Assembly: GCA_000431015.1 (NCBI GenBank)
Contig: HF985998.1
Span: forward strand, 1 to 12,707
Length of the DNA: 12,707 bases
Source of the DNA: Alistipes sp. CAG:514
Lineage (GTDB): Bacteria > Bacteroidota > Bacteroidia > Bacteroidales > UBA932
Direction of reading: 5' to 3'
Shown: positions 6,899-12,610 of the stretch, piece by piece
How the letters are laid out: the number at the start of each line of letters is the position of its first letter
Position numbering within the stretch: the stretch's first letter is position 1
The notes under the pieces: generated by a model
The model's input: the letters and a program-made list of their open reading frames with translations, nothing else
Database searches by the model: none
What the model was told of the DNA's origin: nothing
Made by a program: the position numbers and the translations under genes

Positions 6899-7531
6899 AT
6901 GATCGACGATCCGGTATTCTGTGGCCTCGCTGTCATATTCACATTCCTTCTCCTGCTGAGTGCCAGGAGTTTATTCAAGATTCTACCGTCGCTTTGGTAC
7001 TGTGTACAGCGATGGAAGGGTAACCTTGACCTTGAGGACAGCCTCCAGCTCAGCGGAAGCCGCAACCTGGTCGCCGGAGTCCTGTTCGTCCCGCTGTGCA
7101 TGGTGGCATATTCACACAATCTCTACCACACGGACTACATGGACGGGATGCCGCCGGCGCTTCAACTGGCCGCCGTCTGCGGCACCATGCTCGCCTACCT
7201 CATCCTGAGGATGTTCCTGAACTGGCAGCTTGAGATGGACGCCTACAGAAGCAAGACCTTCACAGCCGCCAACAGGTCGTTCTACAACTATTTGATACTC
7301 CTGTTCCTCATAGTGTTCCCGATCGGCGCGGCGTTCAAGGTTCTGATTGGCAATGAATATGTTACAAGAACCGTCATACTGTACATAACGGCCTTCACCT
7401 ACCTGTTCCACATCATCCGGAGAGGACAGATTTTCGCATCAGTTTGCAATCCTTTCACAACATTTTTGTATCTTTGCGGCCTTGAATTACTTCCAACCGC
7501 CGTTCTGGTGCTTTCAGCCAAGTTGCTCTAA
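6899..7531 (+). CDS. DUF4271 membrane protein
   Basis: Predicted 210 aa with six hydrophobic segments (about 7-26, 56-72, 86-106, 129-150, 154-173, 181-206). Length, helix number and position directly before the hemD-like gene match the DUF4271 family of Bacteroidota, whose function is unknown. It starts 5 nt after the SUI1 stop and is probably co-transcribed with it. A promoter-like sequence for the following gene lies within its last 90 nt. Family assignment rests on topology and gene neighbourhood more than on a sharp motif. Confidence 0.8.
   Translation: MIDDPVFCGLAVIFTFLLLLSARSLFKILPSLWYCVQRWKGNLDLEDSLQLSGSRNLVAGVLFVPLCMVAYSHNLYHTDYMDGMPPALQLAAVCGTMLAYLILRMFLNWQLEMDAYRSKTFTAANRSFYNYLILLFLIVFPIGAAFKVLIGNEYVTRTVILYITAFTYLFHIIRRGQIFASVCNPFTTFLYLCGLELLPTAVLVLSAKLL
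7443..7476 (+). promoter_or_regulatory. internal promoter for hemD-rnpA-yidD
   Basis: TTTG (7443-7446), a 22-nt spacer and TATCTTTG (7469-7476) match the Bacteroidota -33/-7 promoter closely, although the site is inside the DUF4271 coding region. The leader to the hemD ATG at 7566 would be about 85 nt. It would let the hemD-rnpA-yidD group be expressed independently of the upstream genes. Confidence 0.55.
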
Positions 7532-7565
7532 CGCCACGGACTTGCAGGATTACAAAAGTAGGACT

Positions 7566-8309
7566 ATGACAATAAAGAAGATTTTAATCTCACAGCGCGC
7601 ACCTCTCAACGACGCACCCTACGTCGCCCTAAAGGAAAAGTTCGGCGTTGACATCACATTCAAACAGTTCTTTCTCATCGAGCCACTCTCTTCCAGAGAA
7701 TTCCGGACACAGAGGATCAACATACTTGACTACACGGCCATCATCTTTTCCTCACGCCACACCATCGACGCATTCTACGGACTGTGTGACGGACTGAGGG
7801 TGAAGGTTCCGGAGACTATGAAGTACTTCTGCACCACAGAGGCCGTGGCCATGTACCTCCAGAAGCACATTGTCTACCGCAAGCGCAAGATTTTCTTCGG
7901 CAACGGGACTCCGGAGTCCATCATCGAGCAGATCGGAACCAAGCACAGGGACGAGAAGTTCCTCGTGACCCAGTCCGATTCCTCAAACAGTTCTCCTCTG
8001 ACCAATCTGATGGAGGCTCAGAACCTTGAGTACAAGACCGCCGTGTTCGTGAAGTCCGTCCCTCAGGATCTGAAAGACATCACCCTTACGGACTACGACA
8101 TGATTGTCTTCTACAACCCCTATGATGTCAAGTCCCTGTACGAGAACTTCCCTGATTTCCAGCAGGGCGACATCAAGTTTGTGGCCTACGGCAAGTCCAT
8201 CGTCAAGGCCATGGACGAGGCCGGCCTCAAGATCGAGATCCAGGCTCCTACGCCGGAGGCTCCTTCCGTGGCCCGCGCCATCGAACTCTACCTCGCCGCT
8301 CAAAAATAG
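7566..8309 (+). CDS. hemD: HemD-like protein (uroporphyrinogen-III synthase family)
   Basis: Predicted 247 aa. It has the two alternating alpha/beta lobes of uroporphyrinogen-III synthases: first-strand motif KKILISQRAP (4-13), a TAIIFSSRHTIDAF block (57-70) corresponding to the conserved segment that reads FTS plus a small residue in the family, and the C-terminal IKFVAYGKSIVKAMDEAGL region. The family enzyme closes and rearranges hydroxymethylbilane to uroporphyrinogen III in the cytoplasm. The ATG at 7566 is preferred over an upstream TTG at 7482 because the first beta strand begins just after it and the extra residues lie over the promoter and leader. No other tetrapyrrole gene is present here. 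This family is poorly conserved, so enzymatic activity is likely but not certain. rnpA starts 6 nt after its stop. Confidence 0.8.
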   Translation: MTIKKILISQRAPLNDAPYVALKEKFGVDITFKQFFLIEPLSSREFRTQRINILDYTAIIFSSRHTIDAFYGLCDGLRVKVPETMKYFCTTEAVAMYLQKHIVYRKRKIFFGNGTPESIIEQIGTKHRDEKFLVTQSDSSNSSPLTNLMEAQNLEYKTAVFVKSVPQDLKDITLTDYDMIVFYNPYDVKSLYENFPDFQQGDIKFVAYGKSIVKAMDEAGLKIEIQAPTPEAPSVARAIELYLAAQK

Positions 8310-8315
8310 TCCCTG

Positions 8316-8855
8316 ATGCTCACTCTACCGAAATCCGAACGGCTTCACGGGAAGTTGAAGATTTCGGCTCTGATGTCCAAGGGCCGCTGGGGCTTCACGC
8401 CCGGTCTGAAATACTGTTTCCTCAAGAGTCCGGATCCTAGTAAGGTTGAAAATGATGTTGTCCAGCGAGAGGCAAGGAGGGACAGCGCGCCAAGCGCGGA
8501 GCGACGCAAGGGGTCTGGGGAATACGGTCCCCAGTGCCCCGGGGGGGGCTGTCACGAAGTGACTGGGGGGAGAATGGTAGAAAATGATGTTGTCCGGCGA
8601 GAAATAGTTGAAAATGATGTTGTCCGGCTCTCGCCGAACAACATCATAGTTTCAGTTCCGAAGCGCCTGTTCAAGAGGGCGGTGAAGCGCAATCTGCTGA
8701 AGCGCAGGCTGCGTGAGGCCTACAGGACGCAGAAAGGGCTGCTGCCGCCGGAAGGATATTCAATACTCTTCCTTTACAACACGAAGGAGGTTCTGGACTA
8801 CGCCGCCGTGCGGGAGCAGGTGGGTGCGATCCTGCAAAAAATCGCGGAATCATGA
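8316..8855 (+). CDS. rnpA: ribonuclease P protein component with an in-frame repeat insertion
   Basis: RnpA is the protein subunit that helps the RNase P RNA bind pre-tRNA and remove the 5' leader. Conserved parts are present at both ends: the N-terminal LPKSERLHGKLKISALMSKG (4-23), and VSVPKRLFKRAVKRN then LLKRRLREAYR (112-137) with the basic RNR motif, followed by the C-terminal helix. Between them, residues 44-107 are foreign to the family: VENDVV occurs three times (44, 88, 98) around a Gly/Arg-rich stretch. This raises the length to 179 aa against the usual 110-135. The insertion lies in a loop that is variable in length in other Bacteroidales RnpA proteins, so the enzyme can plausibly tolerate it. 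The stop overlaps the yidD start (ATGA). Identity is firm; the state of the inserted loop in the mature protein is unknown. Confidence 0.93.
   Translation: MLTLPKSERLHGKLKISALMSKGRWGFTPGLKYCFLKSPDPSKVENDVVQREARRDSAPSAERRKGSGEYGPQCPGGGCHEVTGGRMVENDVVRREIVENDVVRLSPNNIIVSVPKRLFKRAVKRNLLKRRLREAYRTQKGLLPPEGYSILFLYNTKEVLDYAAVREQVGAILQKIAES
8510..8540. repeat. GC-rich hairpin in the inserted block
   Basis: CTGGGGA (8515-8521) pairs perfectly with TCCCCAG (8528-8534) around a 6-nt loop, and outside it GGGG (8510-8513) can pair with CCCC (8537-8540) across a small internal bulge. The structure lies inside translated rnpA sequence and is the core of the inserted element. Confidence 0.7.
8614..8647. 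repeat. 15-bp stem-loop formed by repeat copies C and D
   Basis: Positions 8614-8628 pair with 8633-8647 with one mismatch around a TCTC loop. The right arm encodes the PNNII residues that run into the conserved beta strand of RnpA, so the stem may either be part of the inserted element or have been templated by the original rnpA sequence. It would be a stable hairpin in the coding part of the mRNA. Confidence 0.75.
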
Positions 8856-9112
8856 GGCCCAGCGGAAACATTCCTCCATGGAGGCAGAAGTTGAGAAAGG
8901 TGTGCATCGCGCCGTTCCTGGCGCTGATCTGGTTCTACCGCACCTGCATCGGCCCCTATATCCCCAAAACCTGCCGCTTCGAGCCGTCTTGCTCGACCTA
9001 CGCCATCCAGGCTTTCAAGAAATGGGGACCCGTCAAAGGCCTGTTCCTCACAATCTGGAGAATCCTCCGCTGCAACCCTTGGGGCGGCAGCGGCTATGAC
9101 CCTGTGCCTTAA
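8852..9112 (+). CDS. yidD: membrane protein insertion efficiency factor YidD
   Basis: Predicted 86 aa. The family signature is complete: an N-terminal amphipathic/hydrophobic helix (about 15-33), then the cysteine-containing core PKTCRFEPSCSTYAIQAF (38-55), and the C-terminal RILRCNPWGGSGYDPVP (70-86). YidD is a small inner-membrane-associated protein that assists YidC-dependent membrane protein insertion and is commonly encoded right after rnpA, as here. Its ATG overlaps the rnpA stop (ATGA at 8852-8855), implying translational coupling. No rho-independent terminator is evident in the 34 nt before the convergent DUF4293 gene. Confidence 0.96.
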   Translation: MRPSGNIPPWRQKLRKVCIAPFLALIWFYRTCIGPYIPKTCRFEPSCSTYAIQAFKKWGPVKGLFLTIWRILRCNPWGGSGYDPVP

Positions 9113-9146
9113 GGGCTTGCACCACCTTAATTGATTGGTTATCCTG

Positions 9147-9584
9147 TCAGATCTTGTGATTCTTCTTCCGCGAGCGGAGGCGTGTGACACTCTCCACAAG
9201 GAGCTGATCCCTAAGGATGTACCTCGCCGCAATGAAGTTCAGGATCGCGGAGAGAAGGGGGAATATGGCGGTGAATTTGAATATCCACTCCTTGTCAGCC
9301 GTGAAATAATCCACGCCCAACCAAGCCTGGAGCGCTATCATCAGAATGGCCGAAAGCACAGCGGTGCGCATCTGGAAGACGCGGGCATTGAACGAGAACA
9401 CCGCCAGCAACTGAAGAAGCGTGATAAGAATCATGAGAATCAGGTACGGAGTGTACTTGACGTAGGTCAGCTCAACCGCATGAACCCCGCCAGGGCCGAG
9501 TGCGAACGCCTTGACGCTAAAGAACAGCGCCGCGATGAGACCTGTGGCGATGCACAGGTATAAAGTTTGAAGTCTTTGCCACAT
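9147..9584 (-). CDS. DUF4293 four-helix membrane protein
   Basis: Predicted 145 aa with four membrane helices (about 7-29, 44-62, 71-93, 100-120) and a basic C-terminus (RLRSRKKNHK). The start MWQRLQTLYLCIA and the topology match DUF4293, a Bacteroidota-specific inner-membrane family of unknown function. The ATG at 9584 is preferred over a TTG at 9593 because the family begins with this motif and the TTG would lie inside the promoter element. It is convergent with yidD and divergent from the phosphorylase gene. Confidence 0.82.
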   Translation of the reverse strand: MWQRLQTLYLCIATGLIAALFFSVKAFALGPGGVHAVELTYVKYTPYLILMILITLLQLLAVFSFNARVFQMRTAVLSAILMIALQAWLGVDYFTADKEWIFKFTAIFPLLSAILNFIAARYILRDQLLVESVTRLRSRKKNHKI

Positions 9585-9590
9585 ATTCCA

Positions 9591-9598
9591 CAAAAATA
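9591..9598 (-). promoter_or_regulatory. candidate promoter of the DUF4293 gene
   Basis: TATTTTTG on the minus strand matches TAnnTTTG and ends only 6 nt before the ATG at 9584. If used, the transcript would have almost no leader. No clear -33 TTTG is seen at the right distance. Confidence 0.4.
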
Positions 9599-9619
9599 GT
9601 TAATTCCGCTGAATATTGC

Positions 9620-9627
9620 TATCTTTG
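9620..9627 (+). promoter_or_regulatory. candidate promoter of the nucleoside phosphorylase gene
   Basis: TATCTTTG matches the Bacteroidota -7 element exactly and ends 36 nt before the ATG at 9664. The leader between them is strongly A/T-rich, as is usual for well-expressed genes in this phylum. The -33 element is not obvious. Confidence 0.5.
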
Positions 9628-9663
9628 GCAAGATAAGACATTAAATTTTAAAAATCAGAGAAT

Positions 9664-10533
9664 ATGAGAATAGCAGAATCTGAACTCATTATCAACGACG
9701 ACGGGTCGGCGTTCCACATCCACCTCAGACCGGAGGAGCTGGCGGACATCGTCATCCTCGTAGGCGACCCGGGAAGGGTTGACATGGTCTCCGAGTACCT
9801 GACGGACATCGAGTTCCGTCACCAGTCCCGCGAATTCGTCTCCACGACAGGAAAGTACAACGGCAAGAGAGTCACTGTCCTGTCAACAGGCATCGGCACC
9901 GACAACATCGACATCGTGATGACCGAGCTGGACGCGCTCGCCAACGTTGACTTCACGACCCGCGAGCCAAAGAAAGAACACCGGACGCTCACCGTCCTGC
10001 GCATCGGGACCTGCGGCGCGGTACAGGCCGACATTCCTCTCGGCTCCCCTATCTTCTCCCACTATTCCGTTGGCTGTGACGGCCTTATGAACTGGTACGA
10101 AGGCCGTGACGAACTCTCCAACCTTGAGATGGAGGAGGCGTTCAAGAAGCACACGCACTGGGACAGGCACCTTCCTTCGCCTTACTTCGTGAAGGCCAGC
10201 GAGAAGCTCATCAGGAAATTCGAGGACTGCACGGTCAAGGGCACGACCATCTCGGCGTCAGGGTTCTACGGGCCGCAGGGCAGGGTCGTCAGACAAGGCC
10301 TCGCCATGCCGAACATGCTTGAGGATTTCGAGTCGTTCCGCTTCGGAGAGTACAGGATCACAAACTTCGAGATGGAAAGCTCGGCTGTCGCCGGAATGGC
10401 GAAACGCCTTGGCCACGAGGCCGGTACAATCTGCTGCGCGATAGCGAACCGCTACCTCAAGAGCAGCAATCCGGACTACAAGCCTCAAGTCCGCGCCGTC
10501 GTAAAGCTCGCCCTCGACAGGCTTTGCGAATAA
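9664..10533 (+). CDS. nucleoside phosphorylase, uridine phosphorylase-like
   Basis: Predicted 289 aa of the PNP/UDP phosphorylase family. Phosphate-site motif GDPGR (34-38), glycine-rich STGIGTDNIDIV (74-85), the RIGTCG strand-turn (113-118) and the nucleoside-binding NFEMESSA (234-241, with the Glu-Met-Glu that contacts ribose) are all present and best resemble uridine phosphorylase. It would split uridine or a related nucleoside with phosphate into base and ribose-1-phosphate in the cytoplasm, for salvage. It is somewhat longer than the Escherichia coli enzyme (about 253 aa). It stands alone: divergent from DUF4293 and convergent with the LytTR gene 16 nt downstream. Family is firm, exact nucleoside preference uncertain. 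Confidence 0.9.
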   Translation: MRIAESELIINDDGSAFHIHLRPEELADIVILVGDPGRVDMVSEYLTDIEFRHQSREFVSTTGKYNGKRVTVLSTGIGTDNIDIVMTELDALANVDFTTREPKKEHRTLTVLRIGTCGAVQADIPLGSPIFSHYSVGCDGLMNWYEGRDELSNLEMEEAFKKHTHWDRHLPSPYFVKASEKLIRKFEDCTVKGTTISASGFYGPQGRVVRQGLAMPNMLEDFESFRFGEYRITNFEMESSAVAGMAKRLGHEAGTICCAIANRYLKSSNPDYKPQVRAVVKLALDRLCE

Positions 10534-10549
10534 TCCGCGAACAAGAACT

Positions 10550-11434
10550 TTACTCCACACGACGTCCTGCGCTGTTGTTGAAACGGCCCAGGACGTTTTC
10601 CGAATAGGTCTTGGTGATAGGAATAGGGGCGATCGCGTCATTGTCCAGATCCAGCTCGTAGCCATCCTTCTCCTTGCGCAGAACCTTGACCTTGTCCATG
10701 TTCACGATGTATTTCCTGTGGCACCGCACGAGGCTGCTGCCCCGGAAACTCTCCTCCACGGTCTTCAGGCGGCAACGGAGCATGTAACGCTTCAAGTCCC
10801 CCTTGCTGTCCGTGTACCAGACCACAATGTAGTTGTCGTCGGACTCGATGTAGTAGAGGTTCGACGCGCTGACGCACAGTTTGAGGTCGCCATTGTTGTC
10901 GAAAAGGGTTATCTTCTCAAGCCGCGAGACCGGCATGGCCTCGTCCGAGACGACATTATCATAGTTCATCAGACGAATGATCTGATTCTTGTCTTGAATG
11001 GCATAGTACATCCCGGCGAGGATGTAAGGAATTATCAAAGAAGTGTTTCCATACAACAAAGCCTTTCCCAGAGTCGCCGGAAACTGATCCCAACCGATGC
11101 CCGTGATCGGCACGGTGATGAATGAATATGCCAGGCAGATCACGACAATCTCGCACACGCACCACATGATGTAGCCCAGGATGGTCATGTTGATCTTGTT
11201 TCTGGTCTTGTACATTATGTACTTGCTGATGATTACTATCATAAGCGAGCCAAGCGCGAAAAGCACCGTGAAGACGAAGAACCTTGAGTTGCCCAGCGCC
11301 ATCCAGCTGCTATGCGAGAACGGAAGGCTGACCAAAAGGAACACGATGGAGAACAACGCCGTGAACGTCACGGTGTAGATAAGTTGGTTCTTCCCCCGGA
11401 GATACCCCGGAACCGGCTTATTGAAAAAACTCAT
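10550..11434 (-). CDS. membrane-anchored LytTR-family transcriptional regulator
   Basis: Predicted 294 aa. Four membrane helices fill the N-terminal half (about 18-38, 51-75, 84-108, 126-146). After a short linker comes a LytTR DNA-binding domain (about 172-285) with the typical segments LYYIESDDNYIVVWYT (193-208), LVRCHRKYIVNMDKV (235-249) and IPITKTYSENV (271-281). There is no receiver domain, so it is not a classical response regulator. It probably senses a membrane or periplasmic cue and binds DNA from the membrane. The frame is open to 11560, but the ATG at 11434 is chosen because it lies just after a promoter element and starts the first helix region. It is divergent from fabH, which it might regulate. 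Confidence 0.88.
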   Translation of the reverse strand: MSFFNKPVPGYLRGKNQLIYTVTFTALFSIVFLLVSLPFSHSSWMALGNSRFFVFTVLFALGSLMIVIISKYIMYKTRNKINMTILGYIMWCVCEIVVICLAYSFITVPITGIGWDQFPATLGKALLYGNTSLIIPYILAGMYYAIQDKNQIIRLMNYDNVVSDEAMPVSRLEKITLFDNNGDLKLCVSASNLYYIESDDNYIVVWYTDSKGDLKRYMLRCRLKTVEESFRGSSLVRCHRKYIVNMDKVKVLRKEKDGYELDLDNDAIAPIPITKTYSENVLGRFNNSAGRRVE

Positions 11435-11453
11435 CCTTTTCTCTTTTATGTGG

Positions 11454-11461
11454 CAAATATA
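11454..11461 (-). promoter_or_regulatory. candidate promoter of the LytTR gene
   Basis: TATATTTG on the minus strand matches TAnnTTTG and ends 19 nt before the ATG at 11434. The -33 element is not clear. The rest of the 197-nt divergent region to fabH shows no repeat that I can call an operator. Confidence 0.45.
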
Positions 11462-11566
11462 ACACTTTTTAGGATTATAAAAGAGCGGCGATTCGCCACA
11501 TATTCGGAAAAAACGCCACTTAAAACACGAAGACGCCGACTCCGGACGGTTATTCACCACTTAATT

Positions 11567-11597
11567 TTTGAGGGGCATGGGCATATTCATAATTTTG
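11567..11597 (+). promoter_or_regulatory. promoter of fabH
   Basis: TTTG (11567-11570, within TTTTTG), a 19-nt spacer and TAATTTTG (11590-11597) give a full Bacteroidota -33/-7 match. The leader to the ATG at 11632 is about 30 nt and very A/T-rich. A GAATATG/CATATTC motif (11582-11588) lies in the spacer. Confidence 0.6.
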
Positions 11598-11631
11598 TTT
11601 GGTTAATACTTTAATTATAGGAATTTTATTT

Positions 11632-12579
11632 ATGAGAATCATCGGTACAGGAAGCGCGCTTCCAAGAAAGGTTGTGACCAATGAGATGCTTACCGGATTC
11701 CTTGACACAAGCGATGAGTGGATCTACCCTCGCACGGGAATCAAGACAAGGCACGTGATCACCGACGAGAACCTGGAGGATCTCGGAGCCGAGGCTGTCA
11801 GCAAGGCTCTCGAAATGTCCGGTCTCAATGCCGAAGACATCGACCTGTTCGTCGTCTCGAACGTGGTTTCCGAATATGTCACCCCAAGCATAAGCTGCAT
11901 AATCGGCGAGAAACTGGGGCTCAAGTGCCCAATGTTCGACATCAACTGCGCCTGCCCGGGATTTGTCTACGCCCTGGACATGGTGGAGGCTTACTACAAG
12001 GCCGGTAAGATCAGGAACGCCATCATCGCCTGCGTCGAGGAACCGACAAGGATGGCAAGCTGGAAGGACAGAGGGACATGCGTGCTGTTCGGCGACGGAG
12101 CCGGAGCCGTGGTGCTGACCGAAGGCGACAACGTCAAAGGCACAAAACTGCACTCCGAGCCGTCCAAGGAAGAGATCTGGGAAACCATCACGCTGAACGA
12201 CACTCCTTACATCACGAAGAAGGAGGAGACCGTCCCGATGCAGATGAAGGGCCGCGAGGTCTTCAAGTTCGCCGTGAACGCCTGCACCCACGGAGTGGAG
12301 GATCTTCTCGACGAGGTGGGCATCGACAAGGACGACGTCGCCTACTTCATGATCCATCAGGCCAACCAGAGGATCATCGACGCCATCATCAAATACATGG
12401 GGCAGCCGGCGGAGAAATTCCCTGTCAACATCACCGACCACGGCAACTCCTCATCGGCCTCCTGCCCTATCCTTCTTGACGAATGCAACAGGAAAGGAAT
12501 GTTCAAAAAGGGGGACATTCTGGTCTTCAGCGCATTCGGAGCCGGACTTCTTTCAGGAGCCGCCGTGATTGAATGGTAA
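11632..12579 (+). CDS. fabH: beta-ketoacyl-ACP synthase III (FabH)
   Basis: Predicted 315 aa, the normal FabH length. FabH condenses acetyl-CoA (or a branched short acyl-CoA) with malonyl-ACP to start each fatty acid. The start MRIIGTGSALPRKVVTN and SDEWIYPRTGIKTRH (27-41) are typical. The Cys-His-Asn triad is intact: C108 in NCACPGF, H242 in IHQANQRI and N272 in HGNSSSA, and the C-terminal FGAGLLSGAAVIEW closes the fold. The ATG at 11632 is preferred over an in-frame ATG at 11599, which would add residues ahead of the conserved first strand and fall right after the promoter. The next gene is fabK-like, so this looks like a small fatty-acid synthesis pair. Confidence 0.96.
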   Translation: MRIIGTGSALPRKVVTNEMLTGFLDTSDEWIYPRTGIKTRHVITDENLEDLGAEAVSKALEMSGLNAEDIDLFVVSNVVSEYVTPSISCIIGEKLGLKCPMFDINCACPGFVYALDMVEAYYKAGKIRNAIIACVEEPTRMASWKDRGTCVLFGDGAGAVVLTEGDNVKGTKLHSEPSKEEIWETITLNDTPYITKKEETVPMQMKGREVFKFAVNACTHGVEDLLDEVGIDKDDVAYFMIHQANQRIIDAIIKYMGQPAEKFPVNITDHGNSSSASCPILLDECNRKGMFKKGDILVFSAFGAGLLSGAAVIEW

Positions 12580-12595
12580 TCTGAACATTAATTAG

Positions 12596-12603
12596 TATAT
12601 TTG
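12596..12603 (+). promoter_or_regulatory. candidate promoter of the fabK-like gene
   Basis: TATATTTG matches TAnnTTTG and ends 7 nt before the ATG at 12611, again implying a very short leader. No good -33 element. The 31-nt gap after fabH also allows simple read-through. Confidence 0.35.
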
Positions 12604-12610
12604 CAAGAAT

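Larger units (their letters stand above)
8445..8647. repeat. composite palindromic repeat element inside rnpA
   Basis: Three direct copies of a motif with core ATGATGTTGTCCGGCGAGA are seen: copy A at 8445-8470, copy B at 8577-8602 and copy C at 8607-8628 (truncated at its 3' end). An inverted copy D lies at 8629-8647, 18 of 19 bases identical to B when reversed. Between A and B sits a GC-rich block (8471-8576) with a hairpin, a C4G8 run (8537-8548) and a second small hairpin, GTCAC-GAA-GTGAC (8551-8563). The outer copies A and D form imperfect terminal inverted repeats (17 of 19) around 196 bp. All direct copies are in the same reading frame and spaced by multiples of three. Either a mobile non-autonomous element or a local rearrangement could explain this. 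Confidence 0.85.

Noticed and set aside
8445..8647. CRISPR-like array in rnpA
   Set aside because: Only three direct copies with unequal spacing (132 and 30 nt between starts), one inverted copy, and in-frame translation; no leader or cas gene.
8316..8855. rnpA as a pseudogene broken by the insertion
   Set aside because: The frame is continuous, both conserved ends are intact, and the stop overlaps the yidD start as in a normal operon; a functional though enlarged protein is more likely.
9113..9146. Terminator between convergent yidD and the DUF4293 gene
   Set aside because: The 34-nt gap has only a palindrome CCTTAAGG without a loop or T run; no convincing hairpin.
11487..11497. GGCGATTCGCC palindrome upstream of the LytTR gene as an operator
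   Set aside because: A single 11-bp near-palindrome in a GC-rich patch, with no second copy and no match to a LytTR-type direct repeat; too weak to call.
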